Assembly (NCBI RefSeq): GCF_013744875.1
Contig: NZ_CP059399.1
Coordinates: forward strand, 248,001 to 312,000
Reading direction: 5' to 3'
Source: Nocardia huaxiensis
Lineage (GTDB): Bacteria; Actinomycetota; Actinomycetes; Mycobacteriales; Mycobacteriaceae
Length of the DNA: 64,000 bases
The notes beneath the pieces are model-generated. The model made no database searches and was not told where the DNA came from. It saw only the letters and a program-made list of their open reading frames with translations. Shown here piece by piece: positions 19,401 to 27,904 of this stretch. Made by a program: the position numbers and the translations under genes. The number at the start of each line of letters is the position of its first letter. The first letter of the stretch is position 1.

Positions 19401-20977
19401 TGCCGCCCATGGGCATGGGCTCCACGACCAAGCGCGTGCAGCGCGGTCCCAAGCTCATGCCGGGCGCCTCCGTGGCGGGCGGCCGCTACCGGCTGCTGGC
19501 CGGGCACGGCGGCGCGCGCGGACTGCGCTTCTGGCAGGCCCTGGACGTGAAACTCGACCGCGAGGTCGCGCTCACCTTCGTCGACGCCGACCAGAAGGAC
19601 GCCGACAACTCCGGGCACGACGGGCCGCAGGCCATCCTGTCGCGCACCCTGCGCCTGGGCCGGATCAACTCGCCGGGCCTGGCGCGCGTGCTCGACGTGG
19701 TGCGCGGCTCCTCCGGCGGCATCGTGGTCGCGGAATGGACGCCGGGCCGCTCGCTCAAGGAGATGGCCGAGACCGTGCCGTCGCCCATCGGCGCGGCGCG
19801 GGCCATCCGGGCGCTGGCCGCCGCGGCCGAAATGGCGCACCGCGCAGGCGGTTCGCTGTCCATCGACCATCCGGATCGGGTGCGCATCAGCGCCACCGGT
19901 GACGCGGTGCTGGCCTTCCCGGGCACGCTGTCGGATTCCGACGCGCAGTCGGACGTGCGTGGCCTGGGCGCGATGCTGTACGCGCTCATCACCGATCACT
20001 GGCCGATCCGGGCCGGTGGCATGACCGGGAGCGCGGCCACCGTGGGCGGGCTGCCGCTGGCCGATTTCGGGCCGGACGGCACGCCGATCGAACCCCGGCA
20101 GATCCGGCCGGAGGTGCCGTTCGAGATCTCGGCGGTCGCGGTGCGGTCGCTGGAGTCCAACAAGGGCGTGCGCACCGCGGCGACCGTCCAGCATGTGCTG
20201 GAGCAGGCGTCGGTGGTCGACCAGAAGACCGATTTCATTCCGGTGCTGCGGCTGGGTCAGCGCCCGCCGTCCGCGCCGGACGAATCGCTCGCGGATCCGG
20301 AACTGCTTGCGGCCGAGAAGGAACGGTCGCAGCGCATGATGTGGATCCTGGTCGGGCTGGGTGTGCTCGCGGCGCTCGTGGTGGGCGTGATCATCTGGTG
20401 GCTGCTGAGCGTCTTCGCGCCCGGCACCTCCGAGGCGCCGCTCAACGAACAGCGCAATATCGGGCTCACCACCTCGGCGGCGGCGCCCGCGACACCCGGG
20501 ACGCCGCAGTCCGCGCCGGCCACCACGGCCGCGGGCGGCGTGCCGCTGCCGGTGACCGGCGCGACCGTGTTCTCGCCGGAGGGCACGCCGGACAATGTCG
20601 GTCAGATCGGGGCCGTGCTCGACAACAACCCGAGCACGGTCTGGCGCACCGACCAGTACTTCCAGCAGTTCCCGGCCCTCAAGAAGGGCCTGGGGGTGCT
20701 GTCCACCCTGGGCAGCCCCAGCAAGGTCACCAAGGTGATCATCGACTCGCCGTCCGCCGGGACGCAGGTCGAGATCCGCACCTCGCCGACCGCATCGCCG
20801 ACCCTCGACCAGACCCAGCTGGTCGGGACGGCGACGCTGGCCGACGGCATCACCGAGATTCCGGTGCGGGCCGACCAGCCCGCCCGCTACGTGCTCGTCT
20901 GGATCACCGGACTGGGCAACAACGGGGGTCAGTTCCAGTCGGTCATCGCCGACCTGCGCTTCGAGGCCGCGCCCTAA
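16439..20977 (+). CDS. murJ: MurJ lipid II flippase fused to pseudokinase and discoidin-like domain
   Basis: 1512 residues from GTG 16439. Residues 1 to about 260 are a Pro/Gly/Arg-rich, presumably disordered cytoplasmic extension. Residues about 267-790 are the 14-helix MurJ/MviN flippase core (SIAIATLMSRITGFGKQLML at its start). A charged linker follows, then a Ser/Thr kinase-like domain, about 1005-1275 (GGRYRLLAGHGGARGLRFWQALD), in which the usual HRD appears as SIDHPDRVRIS, consistent with a pseudokinase. One transmembrane helix is at about 1300-1322, and an extracellular discoidin-like domain occupies about 1375-1511. In M. tuberculosis the homologous pseudokinase is phosphorylated by PknB and binds FhaA. 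The total is about 330 residues longer than Rv3910. Confidence 0.93.
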   Translation: MSEYSGPRSGRPDGPGRPENAGRPEDAARAGHPGADRPQGPGRPGIPGRRIEGPGSPRPDIPARRADAPGRPEGAESPNPRRAPSAPWERGVQRPARAGQGDVRGPQPGSQGPGPRGGGVPPGRPVNPGNPQGVPGRPPSSQPSGPSSMPPQRPQPSESGPMMRRPGPPKTGQPQGPSGRPAQASSGRPAAEPPSQERYHWGHPEGANRPAGQPGRPTPPGGQRYPTPPFSGPRPAAAPARPVQALPRKLPSTAEHPVATAKPENANAKLVRDSGSIAIATLMSRITGFGKQLMLLTVLGPAIASAFTVASTLPAMISELLLGAVLTAIVIPTLVRAEKEDGDGGAAFVRRLCTAAFTVLGIGTLLALILTPVLTSLIVSDDGEVSAPLTTALTYLLVPAILLYGMSALLMAILNTHQIFKPGAWAPVLNNLVVLVVLFLYWLLPGEISLNPVEMGQPKLLLLGVGVTFGVIVQVVSLLPAIRRAGVDLRPLWGLDPRLKQFAGMGIAIILYVLISQVGWMVATRVLSNVDEAGPAIYQFTWLLLQLPYGVIGVTLLTAIMPRLSRNAAADDTPAVVDDLGTATRLTMIALVPIVTFLTLAGPQIGSALLSYGRFGAEDAHRLGEAVSWSAFTLIPYALVLIHLRVFYAREQAWTPTWIILGITGVKIVLSVATPFFFAADTVVVALGAANGLGFVAGALIGGWLLHRSLGDLRMTNVGRTITRVGGASLAGGAVMLIVDKVIGLHRLTDSFGGVGSFVRVVILAVVMFGIAFALMRLAGIPEIVAITVAISRRLGITPPAPDLGLEGVPGEEQHETTVLARPDMRAAPYYYRFDPYMDAQTMVLPAIRPDAVDITGTGEFPYPVRHRSASAESGMPGPAGARARTTSDAGEPLPAHRSSTHQGEGGTRVSDDAAGGVPSADSSASAGGGLSTDVPPTPDEKSGKAGGTAESVPPSAPGDDGPDADELTGEETSGPETGVYEAVSPLMPPMGMGSTTKRVQRGPKLMPGASVAGGRYRLLAGHGGARGLRFWQALDVKLDREVALTFVDADQKDADNSGHDGPQAILSRTLRLGRINSPGLARVLDVVRGSSGGIVVAEWTPGRSLKEMAETVPSPIGAARAIRALAAAAEMAHRAGGSLSIDHPDRVRISATGDAVLAFPGTLSDSDAQSDVRGLGAMLYALITDHWPIRAGGMTGSAATVGGLPLADFGPDGTPIEPRQIRPEVPFEISAVAVRSLESNKGVRTAATVQHVLEQASVVDQKTDFIPVLRLGQRPPSAPDESLADPELLAAEKERSQRMMWILVGLGVLAALVVGVIIWWLLSVFAPGTSEAPLNEQRNIGLTTSAAAPATPGTPQSAPATTAAGGVPLPVTGATVFSPEGTPDNVGQIGAVLDNNPSTVWRTDQYFQQFPALKKGLGVLSTLGSPSKVTKVIIDSPSAGTQVEIRTSPTASPTLDQTQLVGTATLADGITEIPVRADQPARYVLVWITGLGNNGGQFQSVIADLRFEAAP

Positions 20978-21121
20978 ACGCCTCCCGGTGCGACGTTCGC
21001 CCGGTTCGTTCGGTTCCTTCGAATCGCGAACTGCGGCATGCACTTTCTGTGTCACACGTTGCTGCCGAATCCCGGTTCTCGTTATGATCTTGCGAACTCC
21101 CGCCGATCTAGGGGTTGCAAT

Positions 21122-21745
21122 TTGTCTGCGAACGAACACGGGGGAGCGGCAGCGCAATTCGCGCCGCCCAGAGGAGCGGTCGGCCGCACCCTCTCGCCGG
21201 TGCCCGAACCATCCGATCGGGATCTGCTGGCCGCCCACGCCCGAGGCGAGCGGCACGCCTTCGCCGAACTCTTACAGCGACATCGGGATCACCTGTGGCA
21301 GACCGCACTACGCGCCTCCTACGGCCCCGAGGACGCCGCCGACTCGCTGCAGGACGCGCTGCTGTCCGCGCACCGCAGCGCCGGAACCTTCCGCGGCGAC
21401 TCCGAAGTCCGCAGCTGGCTGCACCGCATCGTCGTCAATGCCTGCCTGGATCGGATCCGCCGCAACAAACTGCGCCAGGCGGTACCGTTGTCCGACGAAT
21501 CGGTGGCCGAACCCATCTACGCCCGAGACGAATTCGCGCAGCTGGAAACCGCGCTGATCGTCGACGCCGCCCTCTTCACCCTCCCCGCCGAACAGCGCAC
21601 CGCACTGGTCGCCGTCGAGATGGAGGGCTACTCGGTCGCCGACGCCGCCGCCCTGCTCGGCGTCCCGGAGGGCACGGTCAAGAGCCGCTGCGCACGCGGG
21701 CGGCGCAAGCTGCTCGAATACATGAGCCGCCCACACACCGCATAA
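21122..21745 (+). CDS. sigM: ECF sigma factor SigM
   Basis: 207 residues from TTG 21122, chosen because AGGGG lies at 21110-21114 with a seven-base spacer. A GTG at 21200 near the start of the conserved sequence is the alternative. Sigma region 2 is at AFAELLQRHRDHLWQTALR...DSLQDALLSAHR, with SWLHRIVVNACLDRIRR. Region 4 is PAEQRTALVAVEMEGYSVADAAALLG followed by PEGTVKSRCARGRRKL. It stands in the position of mycobacterial sigM, which controls genes for late-stage adaptation and ESX-related products. The downstream gene is its likely anti-sigma factor. Confidence 0.92.
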   Translation: MSANEHGGAAAQFAPPRGAVGRTLSPVPEPSDRDLLAAHARGERHAFAELLQRHRDHLWQTALRASYGPEDAADSLQDALLSAHRSAGTFRGDSEVRSWLHRIVVNACLDRIRRNKLRQAVPLSDESVAEPIYARDEFAQLETALIVDAALFTLPAEQRTALVAVEMEGYSVADAAALLGVPEGTVKSRCARGRRKLLEYMSRPHTA

Positions 21746-21848
21746 CTGTGTTAACGCACGGCCTCGAGAAAAGTGGAACCGGAACCCACCTCCGGTTCGT
21801 CAGAAATAGCAGACCGACCAGCGAATCCGGACCCGATCTGGAGGGGCG

Positions 21849-22973
21849 ATGAACGACACAGGAGGACCGATGGCCGCAGGGACGATTCCCGGTCCGCCGT
21901 TCTCCGTCGAGCTGCTCGCCGACCTGCACGCCGGCAATATGCCGCCGAGCCAGGCCGCCCAGCTGTGGCCGGAGGTCCGCCGCGACGCCGACGCCATGCG
22001 ATACCTCGACTCGCTCGACGGCATCAACGGGCGGCTGCGCGACCTCGGCGGCAGCGAGCACATCGCGCACGCCATGCCCGACGACGTGTTCGCGCGGCTC
22101 GAAGGCTTCCTCGACGCCCTGGTCAGCAGCGAGCGCGACGACGCCACCGACCGGGTCGGCCCGGCCCCCACGCGCGCGCTCAACGGTATCGACCCCACCG
22201 AAGTCACCAGGCCCGCAAGGCATTCCGGCCCTGGCGTGCCGCCCCGGCCGGTAGCTCCGCGCCCTGACGCGGTCGAGACCACGCACCGGGTCGCCCCGAT
22301 CGACCCGACCGAGGTCACCAGGCCCGTGAGCCCCGCCGACGTGGAACGCACCGACCGGGTCGACCCGCAGGCGCACGCGCGGCGCATGGCCACCGTGCAT
22401 CAGCTGCGCAATCGTGACGCACACCCCGGCCCCGCCCAGACCGCGCCCATGCCCGCGCTCACTCCGTCCATCTTCGACACCGGCCGGCTCGACCCGCGCG
22501 ATCTCGCCGACCACGAACCGGAGATCGACGACAACGAGCCGATTCCGCTGCGCCCGGCCGAACGCATGTCCACCCGCATGCGCTGGATCAGCGCCGCGGC
22601 CGCGGCCGTCGCGGTGCTCGCGGGCGGTGTCGTGGCGGTGGACGCGCTGCGCGGCGGCGGTACCTCCCCCCAGGGCGAGCCGGACACCCCGATCCTGCTC
22701 GATGCCAGCCTGCCCAGTTCCGTATTGCGCGGGGCCATGGGCAAACACGAGGTGAGCGGCCCACTCGCCCAGGGCGACGCGCTCACCAGCTGCCTGAAAG
22801 CCGCCGACCTGAACCGCACCCAGCTGGGCGCCCGCAGCGTCACCTACAACGGTCAGGAGGCTGTCCTGGTGTTGCTGCCCGCGGCCACCCCGCCCGGCAT
22901 CACCGCCGTCGTCCTCGGCGTGAACTGCGCCCCCGGCAACCCACAGGTGCTCGCCACCGTCGACATCCAGTGA
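21849..22973 (+). CDS. Putative anti-sigma-M factor (RsmA/Rv3912-like)
   Basis: Up to 374 residues. ATG 21849 follows GGAGGGG closely; ATG 21870 with AGGAGG at 21860-21865 is an equally good or better start (367 residues). The N-terminal about 85 residues are the probable sigma-binding region. The middle is low complexity with repeated IDPTEVTRP and TDRV/THRV units. One helix (RWISAAAAAVAVLAGGVVAV, near residues 245-265) crosses the membrane, followed by a periplasmic domain of about 100 residues. There is no clear zinc HxxxCxxC motif. Assignment rests on position after sigM and topology. Confidence 0.8.
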   Translation: MNDTGGPMAAGTIPGPPFSVELLADLHAGNMPPSQAAQLWPEVRRDADAMRYLDSLDGINGRLRDLGGSEHIAHAMPDDVFARLEGFLDALVSSERDDATDRVGPAPTRALNGIDPTEVTRPARHSGPGVPPRPVAPRPDAVETTHRVAPIDPTEVTRPVSPADVERTDRVDPQAHARRMATVHQLRNRDAHPGPAQTAPMPALTPSIFDTGRLDPRDLADHEPEIDDNEPIPLRPAERMSTRMRWISAAAAAVAVLAGGVVAVDALRGGGTSPQGEPDTPILLDASLPSSVLRGAMGKHEVSGPLAQGDALTSCLKAADLNRTQLGARSVTYNGQEAVLVLLPAATPPGITAVVLGVNCAPGNPQVLATVDIQ

Positions 22974-23108
22974 CCCACACGACAGCGCATCCAGCGACGG
23001 ACACGAGAGCCCGCACACGCGCGGCACAGCCCTCGAAGTGCCGGGAATTCGAGCGTTTACGCTGTTGTTGACCGACACGCTCGTTTCACAACTGCCTCGG
23101 AGGGCCCA

Positions 23109-24086
23109 TTGAGTACGCCTCGCGACCTGATCATCGTCGGTTCCGGTCCGGCCGGCTACACGGCAGCCGTCTACGCCGCCCGCGCGGAACTGCAGCCCCT
23201 GCTCTTCGAAGGCACCCAATTCGGTGGCGCGCTCATGACCACCACCGAGGTCGAGAACTTCCCCGGCTTCCGCGAGGGCATCATGGGCCCCGACCTCATG
23301 GAGGAGATGCGCGAGCAGGCCAAGCGTTTCGGCGCCGACATCCGCACCGAGGACGTCGAGGAACTCGACCTGTCCGGGACCATCAAGAAGGTCACCGTCG
23401 GCGGCGAGGTGTTCGAGGCGTACGCGGTCATCCTGGCCATGGGATCGGCCGCCCGCTACCTGAACGTGCCCGGTGAGCAGAACTTCCTCGGCCGCGGCGT
23501 CAGCGCCTGCGCCACCTGCGACGGCTTCTTCTTCAAGGGCCAGGACATCGTCGTGGTCGGCGGCGGCGACTCCGCCATGGAGGAGGCCACCTTCCTCACC
23601 AAGTTCGCGAACTCGGTCACCGTGGTGCACCGCCGCGAGGAGTTCCGGGCCTCGCGCATCATGCTGGAGCGCGCCAAGAAGAACGAGAAGATCCGCTTCG
23701 TCCTGAACTCGGAAGTTGTTGAGGTGCACGGCGATTCGGCCGTGACCAGCCTCACCCTGCGCGACACCCGCACCGGGGAGACCAGCGAACTCGCCGCCAC
23801 CGGCCTGTTCGTCGCCATCGGCCACGACCCGCGCAGCGAACTCGTGCGCGGCCAGGTCGAACTCGACGACGAGGGCTACGTGAAGGTCGAAGGCCAGAGC
23901 ACCTACACCTCGGTGCCCGGCGTCTTCGCCGCGGGCGACCTCGTGGACCACACCTACCGGCAGGCCATCACCGCCGCCGGCACCGGCTGCCGCGCCGCCA
24001 TCGACGCCGAACGCTGGCTCGCCGAGCAGGGCGACATCACCACGAACACTCTCGAACACGCCGGTCAGCCGGTAGAAGTGAACTGA
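23109..24086 (+). CDS. trxB: Thioredoxin reductase TrxB
   Basis: 325 residues from TTG 23109, with GGAGGG at 23099-23104. FAD-binding [15 protein letters not shown] at 11-25, redox-active CATC at 134-137, NADPH-binding [10 protein letters not shown], and the terminal FAD segment [15 protein letters not shown]. It reduces thioredoxin with NADPH. It is 11 bases upstream of trxC and part of the sigM-trxB-trxC arrangement typical of mycobacteria (Rv3913). The 135-base gap after the anti-sigma gene probably contains its promoter. Confidence 0.97.
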   Translation: MSTPRDLIIVGSGPAGYTAAVYAARAELQPLLFEGTQFGGALMTTTEVENFPGFREGIMGPDLMEEMREQAKRFGADIRTEDVEELDLSGTIKKVTVGGEVFEAYAVILAMGSAARYLNVPGEQNFLGRGVSACATCDGFFFKGQDIVVVGGGDSAMEEATFLTKFANSVTVVHRREEFRASRIMLERAKKNEKIRFVLNSEVVEVHGDSAVTSLTLRDTRTGETSELAATGLFVAIGHDPRSELVRGQVELDDEGYVKVEGQSTYTSVPGVFAAGDLVDHTYRQAITAAGTGCRAAIDAERWLAEQGDITTNTLEHAGQPVEVN

Positions 24087-24097
24087 GGAGCACCACC

Positions 24098-24442
24098 ATG
24101 AGCGACGCCAAGACCTCCGCCACGAAGACCGTCACCGACGCCACCTTCGCCGACGACGTGCTGATCGCCTCGGGCGACAAGCCGGTGCTCGTCGACTTCT
24201 GGGCCGCCTGGTGCGGTCCGTGCAAGATGGTCGCCCCCGTGCTCGAGGAGATCGCCGCCACCAATGGCGAGAAGATCACCATCGCGAAAATCGATGCCGA
24301 CGCCAACCCGGAGACCTCGAAGACCTACGGCATCCTGTCGTTGCCTACCATGGTCCTGTTCCAAGGGGGCAAGGAAACCAAGCGGATCGTCGGTGCAAAG
24401 GGCAAAGCGGCCCTCTTGCGCGAACTCCAAGAAGTTCTTTAA
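24098..24442 (+). CDS. trxC: Thioredoxin TrxC
   Basis: 114 residues. The active-site WCGPCK places the cysteines at 39 and 42, within FWAAWCGPCKMVAP. The conserved cis-proline loop (LSLPTMVLFQGG) and the GAKGKAALL C-terminal helix region are present. It is a cytoplasmic disulfide reductant and the partner of TrxB, 11 bases upstream. Matches Rv3914 in position. Confidence 0.97.
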   Translation: MSDAKTSATKTVTDATFADDVLIASGDKPVLVDFWAAWCGPCKMVAPVLEEIAATNGEKITIAKIDADANPETSKTYGILSLPTMVLFQGGKETKRIVGAKGKAALLRELQEVL

Positions 24443-24585
24443 CGACTCGCCGTAGGATGCCTGCACTCGACAGTTGCTGAAATTCGGTCCGGGTCTGAAA
24501 CAATCAACCGACGCTCCGGTCGTGCGATGTGTGAACACACGCATGAGTGGGTACCCGGGTTGGCGGAAGGAAAGGGCTCTCACGC

Positions 24586-25779
24586 ATGCACCGACTTCGT
24601 CACGGCGATACAGGACCAGCCGTAGCAGAGGTTCGGAGCACCCTCGCATCCCTCGGATTCCTGCACACCCACCCCAATACCGAACCCGGTAGCAACGGTG
24701 AGTACTGGAAGGACTCCGACGCCACCTTCGACCACGACCTCGACTCCGCGGTGCGCGCCTTCCAGCAGCACCGCGGACTCCTGGTCGACGGCGTCGTCGG
24801 ACCCGCCACGTACCGGGCGCTGAAAGAAGCGTCCTACCGGCTCGGTGCCCGCACCCTCATCTACCAGCTGTCCGCGCCGCTGTACGGCGACGACGTCGCC
24901 ACCCTGCAGCGACGCCTGCAGGACCTCGGCTTCTACGTACACCGCGTGGACGGATACTTCGGGCCGCACACGCACGATGCGCTGACCTCGTTCCAGCGCG
25001 AGATCGGACTGTCCGCGGACGGCATCTGCGGACCCGACACCCTGCGCTCCCTCGACCTGCTCGGCGCGCGCGTCACCGGCGGAAACCCGCACCGCATCGC
25101 CGAAGAGGAAGTGGTGCACCGCGCCGGACCGCAGCTCACCGGCAAGCGCATCGTCATCGATCCGGGCCTCGGCGGACCCGACAAGGGCGCGGCCGTCCCC
25201 ACCGAATTCGGGGACGTGTACGAATCCGAGATCCTCTGGGATCTGGCCAGCCGGCTCGAAGGACGCATGGCCGCAACGGGAATGGAAACCTTCCTGTCCC
25301 GGCCGTGGGGCGCCAACCCCTCCGACGCCGAACGCGCCGAAACCTCCAACACTTTCGACGCCGACCTCATGATCTCGCTGCGCTGCGCCGCGAATCCGAG
25401 CGAATCCGCAAGCGGCGTAGCAAGTTTCCACTTCGGGAACTCGCACGGGTCCACCTCCATGATCGGTCAGGTGCTGGCCGGGTTCATCCAGCGCGAGATC
25501 GTCGCCCGCACCTCGCTGCAGGACTGCCGCACGCACGCGCGGACCTGGGATCTGTTGCGGCTCACCAAGATGCCCACCGTGCAGGTCGACATCGGTTACC
25601 TCACAAACGATTACGACTCCTCGGTACTCACCAACCCGCGCATGCGCGACGTGATCGCCGAAGCCATCCTCATCTCGGTCAAGCGGCTCTACCTGCTCGG
25701 CCAGGACGACCAGCCCACGGGCACATACACTTTCGCCGAACTGCTGGCCGAAGAACTGGCCGCGGCCGACCGTATCTAG
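24586..25779 (+). CDS. cwlM: CwlM, amidase-like regulator of peptidoglycan precursor synthesis
   Basis: 397 residues from ATG 24586, preceded by GGAAGGAAAGGG. Two peptidoglycan-binding (PG_binding_1) domains occupy about 5-80 and 90-158, followed by an Amidase_3 domain at about 187-385. Zinc ligands of real amidases are lost: the DPGHGG His is Leu195 (IDPGLGG), the SIHANA His is Arg266 (SLRCAAN), and the catalytic Glu is Asp in VQVDIGYLTN; only Glu213 remains. This agrees with mycobacterial CwlM, a PknB substrate that stimulates MurA and binds MurJ rather than cutting the wall. It ends at a strong bidirectional terminator. Confidence 0.94.
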   Translation: MHRLRHGDTGPAVAEVRSTLASLGFLHTHPNTEPGSNGEYWKDSDATFDHDLDSAVRAFQQHRGLLVDGVVGPATYRALKEASYRLGARTLIYQLSAPLYGDDVATLQRRLQDLGFYVHRVDGYFGPHTHDALTSFQREIGLSADGICGPDTLRSLDLLGARVTGGNPHRIAEEEVVHRAGPQLTGKRIVIDPGLGGPDKGAAVPTEFGDVYESEILWDLASRLEGRMAATGMETFLSRPWGANPSDAERAETSNTFDADLMISLRCAANPSESASGVASFHFGNSHGSTSMIGQVLAGFIQREIVARTSLQDCRTHARTWDLLRLTKMPTVQVDIGYLTNDYDSSVLTNPRMRDVIAEAILISVKRLYLLGQDDQPTGTYTFAELLAEELAAADRI

Positions 25780-25789
25780 GAACCTCGTG

Positions 25790-25824
25790 CAAAGGGGCCC
25801 GTGGCATTGCCACGGGCCCCTTTG
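25790..25824. terminator. Bidirectional terminator between cwlM and the GNAT gene
   Basis: An almost perfect palindrome with arms of about 16 bases (AAAGGGGCCCGTGGCA and its complement) and a one- to five-base loop. The A-tract on one side and T-tract on the other suit termination in both directions. It lies 11 bases after the cwlM stop, with the GNAT gene converging from the other side. Confidence 0.9.
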
Positions 25825-25827
25825 TAG

Positions 25828-25874
25828 TTGGGGTTCGGGGGCGGAGCCCCTGAGAGATCCCAGAGAGTTGGGAT
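25828..25874 (-). repeat. GC-rich intergenic repeat, copy C
   Basis: On the minus strand this reads CCCAACTCTCTGGGATCTC, then TCAGGGGCTCCGCCCC and CGAACCCC, which is nearly identical to copy B. It begins about four bases after the stop of the GNAT gene and in its direction, so it sits in that gene's 3' untranslated region, next to the terminator. Confidence 0.75.
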
Positions 25875-25877
25875 TCC

Positions 25878-26654
25878 TCAGAGCGTCAGGACGCGCCCCG
25901 GAACCGTCATCGAGGCGGCGGCGAGCAGCTGATCCAGCGCACGCTCCACATCTTCCTTCCACAGGTGCTCATGATCGAGCTCCAGCCGCAGACGCGGGAA
26001 ACGATGATGCGCGGCAACCACTTTGAAGCCCACCTCCTCGAGGAAGTCGGCATCGATCATGCAGTTCTCGGGGGAGCACTCCAGCGCGGCCGACGCCCCG
26101 CCCTGATGCCGCTGCGGGGTCGGCGCGATCCGCTCCAGCAGCATCATGGAACTGAAGCCGCGATCCGCCATCGCAGTTGCCGGTGGATCCCAGCGCAATC
26201 CGAACGCCTCGATGGCCCGCACGCCACGACGCATCAGATCGGCCACCACGGCCTGAATCAGCTGATGGGCTACATCGCCTGCGGTGGGGGCGAATTCGGC
26301 CCGCAGCGTGGTCAGCAGGACCGCGTCCGGGCTCACGGGGGAGGTGGGGAACAGGCCCGCCCGCGGCACCACATTCGGCGGGGCGTACAGCGCACACCCG
26401 GCCGGCTGCCCCTCCACGAAGGCCACCTGCCCGCACGAACCCCATTCGAGCATGACCGTGGAGAGCCAGGCCTCCTTCTCGAAGACCGGGTCACTGAATT
26501 CGCGGGAGTCCGCCGCCACCGCCGGATCGATCTCCCAGAACACACACCGCCTGGCATGTGCCGGTAGTTTGTCGAGTCCGCCGAGGGTCAGTGCGGTAAC
26601 GCTGGTCGACACCGCTCTGCTCAGCCTCCAGCCTTGGGATTCATCCACACTCAC
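25878..26654 (-). CDS. GNAT-family N-acetyltransferase (Rv3916c-like)
   Basis: 258 residues from GTG 26654; a GTG at 26612 (VSTSVTALTL) may be the true start because the mycobacterial homologue begins there. Segment LDKLPAHARRCVFWEID is highly conserved in mycobacterial homologues. The acetyl-CoA-binding part corresponds to VADLMRRGVRAIEAFGLRW and nearby. The substrate is unknown. It is always placed next to parB in this group, transcribed away from it by 160 bases on the same strand. Confidence 0.82.
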   Translation of the reverse strand: MSVDESQGWRLSRAVSTSVTALTLGGLDKLPAHARRCVFWEIDPAVAADSREFSDPVFEKEAWLSTVMLEWGSCGQVAFVEGQPAGCALYAPPNVVPRAGLFPTSPVSPDAVLLTTLRAEFAPTAGDVAHQLIQAVVADLMRRGVRAIEAFGLRWDPPATAMADRGFSSMMLLERIAPTPQRHQGGASAALECSPENCMIDADFLEEVGFKVVAAHHRFPRLRLELDHEHLWKEDVERALDQLLAAASMTVPGRVLTL

Positions 26655-26816
26655 GCCGCATCATCTGCTCGCTCGCAAGAATAAGCGATCAAAAGCAATC
26701 CGCCTCTCCCATGATCTCAGGACCCCGCACTCGGGTGCCGCTCAGGGGCCGAGGAGGCCCCGGAAGTTGGCCCGTCACAGTGACGTTTCCGCCCGGGATC
26801 CCGGGATGGGGTCGAA

Positions 26817-27824
26817 TCAGAGCTTCGATTGCTCCATCAGGCTCACAATTCGTTCGAGATCATCGATCGAACCGAACTCGACCGTGATCTTGCCCTTGCG
26901 CTTACCCAGACTCACCGTGACCCGGGTGTCGAACGATTCCGACAATCGCTCCGCCACATCCTGTAGGCCCGGCATCTGAATCGGCTTACGCTTCGGAGCC
27001 GGGGGAGCGGCCGCGTCCGGATTCCGATTGGCCAGAGTGACGGCTTCCTCGGTGGCGCGAACCGACATACCCTCCGCCACGATGCGCGCGGCAAGAGCCT
27101 CCTGCGCTTCGGCGCCGGCCTCCAGCGCGAGCACCGCACGAGCGTGCCCGGCGGAGAGAACACCGGCAGCCACCCGGCGCTGCACCGGGATCGGAAGCTT
27201 CAGCAGCCGAATCATATTCGTCACGACCGGACGGGAGCGGCCGATTCGCGAAGCCAGTTCCTCGTGGGTGACACCGAACTCCTCGAGCAACTGCTGATAG
27301 GCCGCCGCCTCTTCGAGCGGGTTCAGCTGCACGCGATGGATGTTCTCCAGCAACGCATCCCGGAGTAGGGACTCGTCGGCGGTCTCGCGCACGATCGCGG
27401 GGATCGCAGCGAGTCCCGCCTCCTGCGAAGCGCGCCACCGCCGCTCGCCCATGATGAGCTGATAGCGCGGGGGAGCGGTCTCCACCTGACGCACCACGAT
27501 CGGCTGCATCAAGCCGAATTCCTTGATGGAGTGCACCAGTTCGGCGAGCGCCTCTTCCTCGAAGACCGACCGCGGCTGCTTCGGGTTCGGCTCGATCTGA
27601 TCCGGCGGGATCTCCCGGTACACCGCACCGGCATCCACGCCCTCGATCGCGTCCTCCGGATCGGGGACGCGATGCAGGTACGCCGACGCCGGCTGCGGGC
27701 CGATCGGATCCAGTCCGATGACGACATTCGCCGCGGCACTGCCGAGCCCCGGAGTGGCCGCCGGCCCGGTCGGGATCAGCGCGGCGAGACCGCGACCCAG
27801 TCCGCCCTTCTTCGCCTGACTCAT
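26817..27824 (-). CDS. parB: Chromosome partitioning protein ParB
   Basis: 335 residues. The N-terminal [14 protein letters not shown] is the usual ParB start that contacts ParA. The CTP-binding region contains [16 protein letters not shown], and the helix-turn-helix [20 protein letters not shown] binds parS. A C-terminal dimer domain ends in [12 protein letters not shown]. ParB loads on parS as a sliding clamp and recruits SMC. It lies 80 bases downstream of parA in the same operon, close to the parS sites at 28892-29264. Confidence 0.97.
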   Translation of the reverse strand: MSQAKKGGLGRGLAALIPTGPAATPGLGSAAANVVIGLDPIGPQPASAYLHRVPDPEDAIEGVDAGAVYREIPPDQIEPNPKQPRSVFEEEALAELVHSIKEFGLMQPIVVRQVETAPPRYQLIMGERRWRASQEAGLAAIPAIVRETADESLLRDALLENIHRVQLNPLEEAAAYQQLLEEFGVTHEELASRIGRSRPVVTNMIRLLKLPIPVQRRVAAGVLSAGHARAVLALEAGAEAQEALAARIVAEGMSVRATEEAVTLANRNPDAAAPPAPKRKPIQMPGLQDVAERLSESFDTRVTVSLGKRKGKITVEFGSIDDLERIVSLMEQSKL

Positions 27825-27904
27825 CGGTCTACCGACCCCTCTCGTAGTTCACCCACACCGGACTCTCGAGCATGCACAGCACTGTCACCGGACTTGAAAA
27901 TTCG

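Noticed and set aside
19391-21256. 621-residue antisense frame over murJ C-terminus and sigM start
   Set aside because: Arg/Gly/His-rich translation with no domain; covers two well-supported genes.
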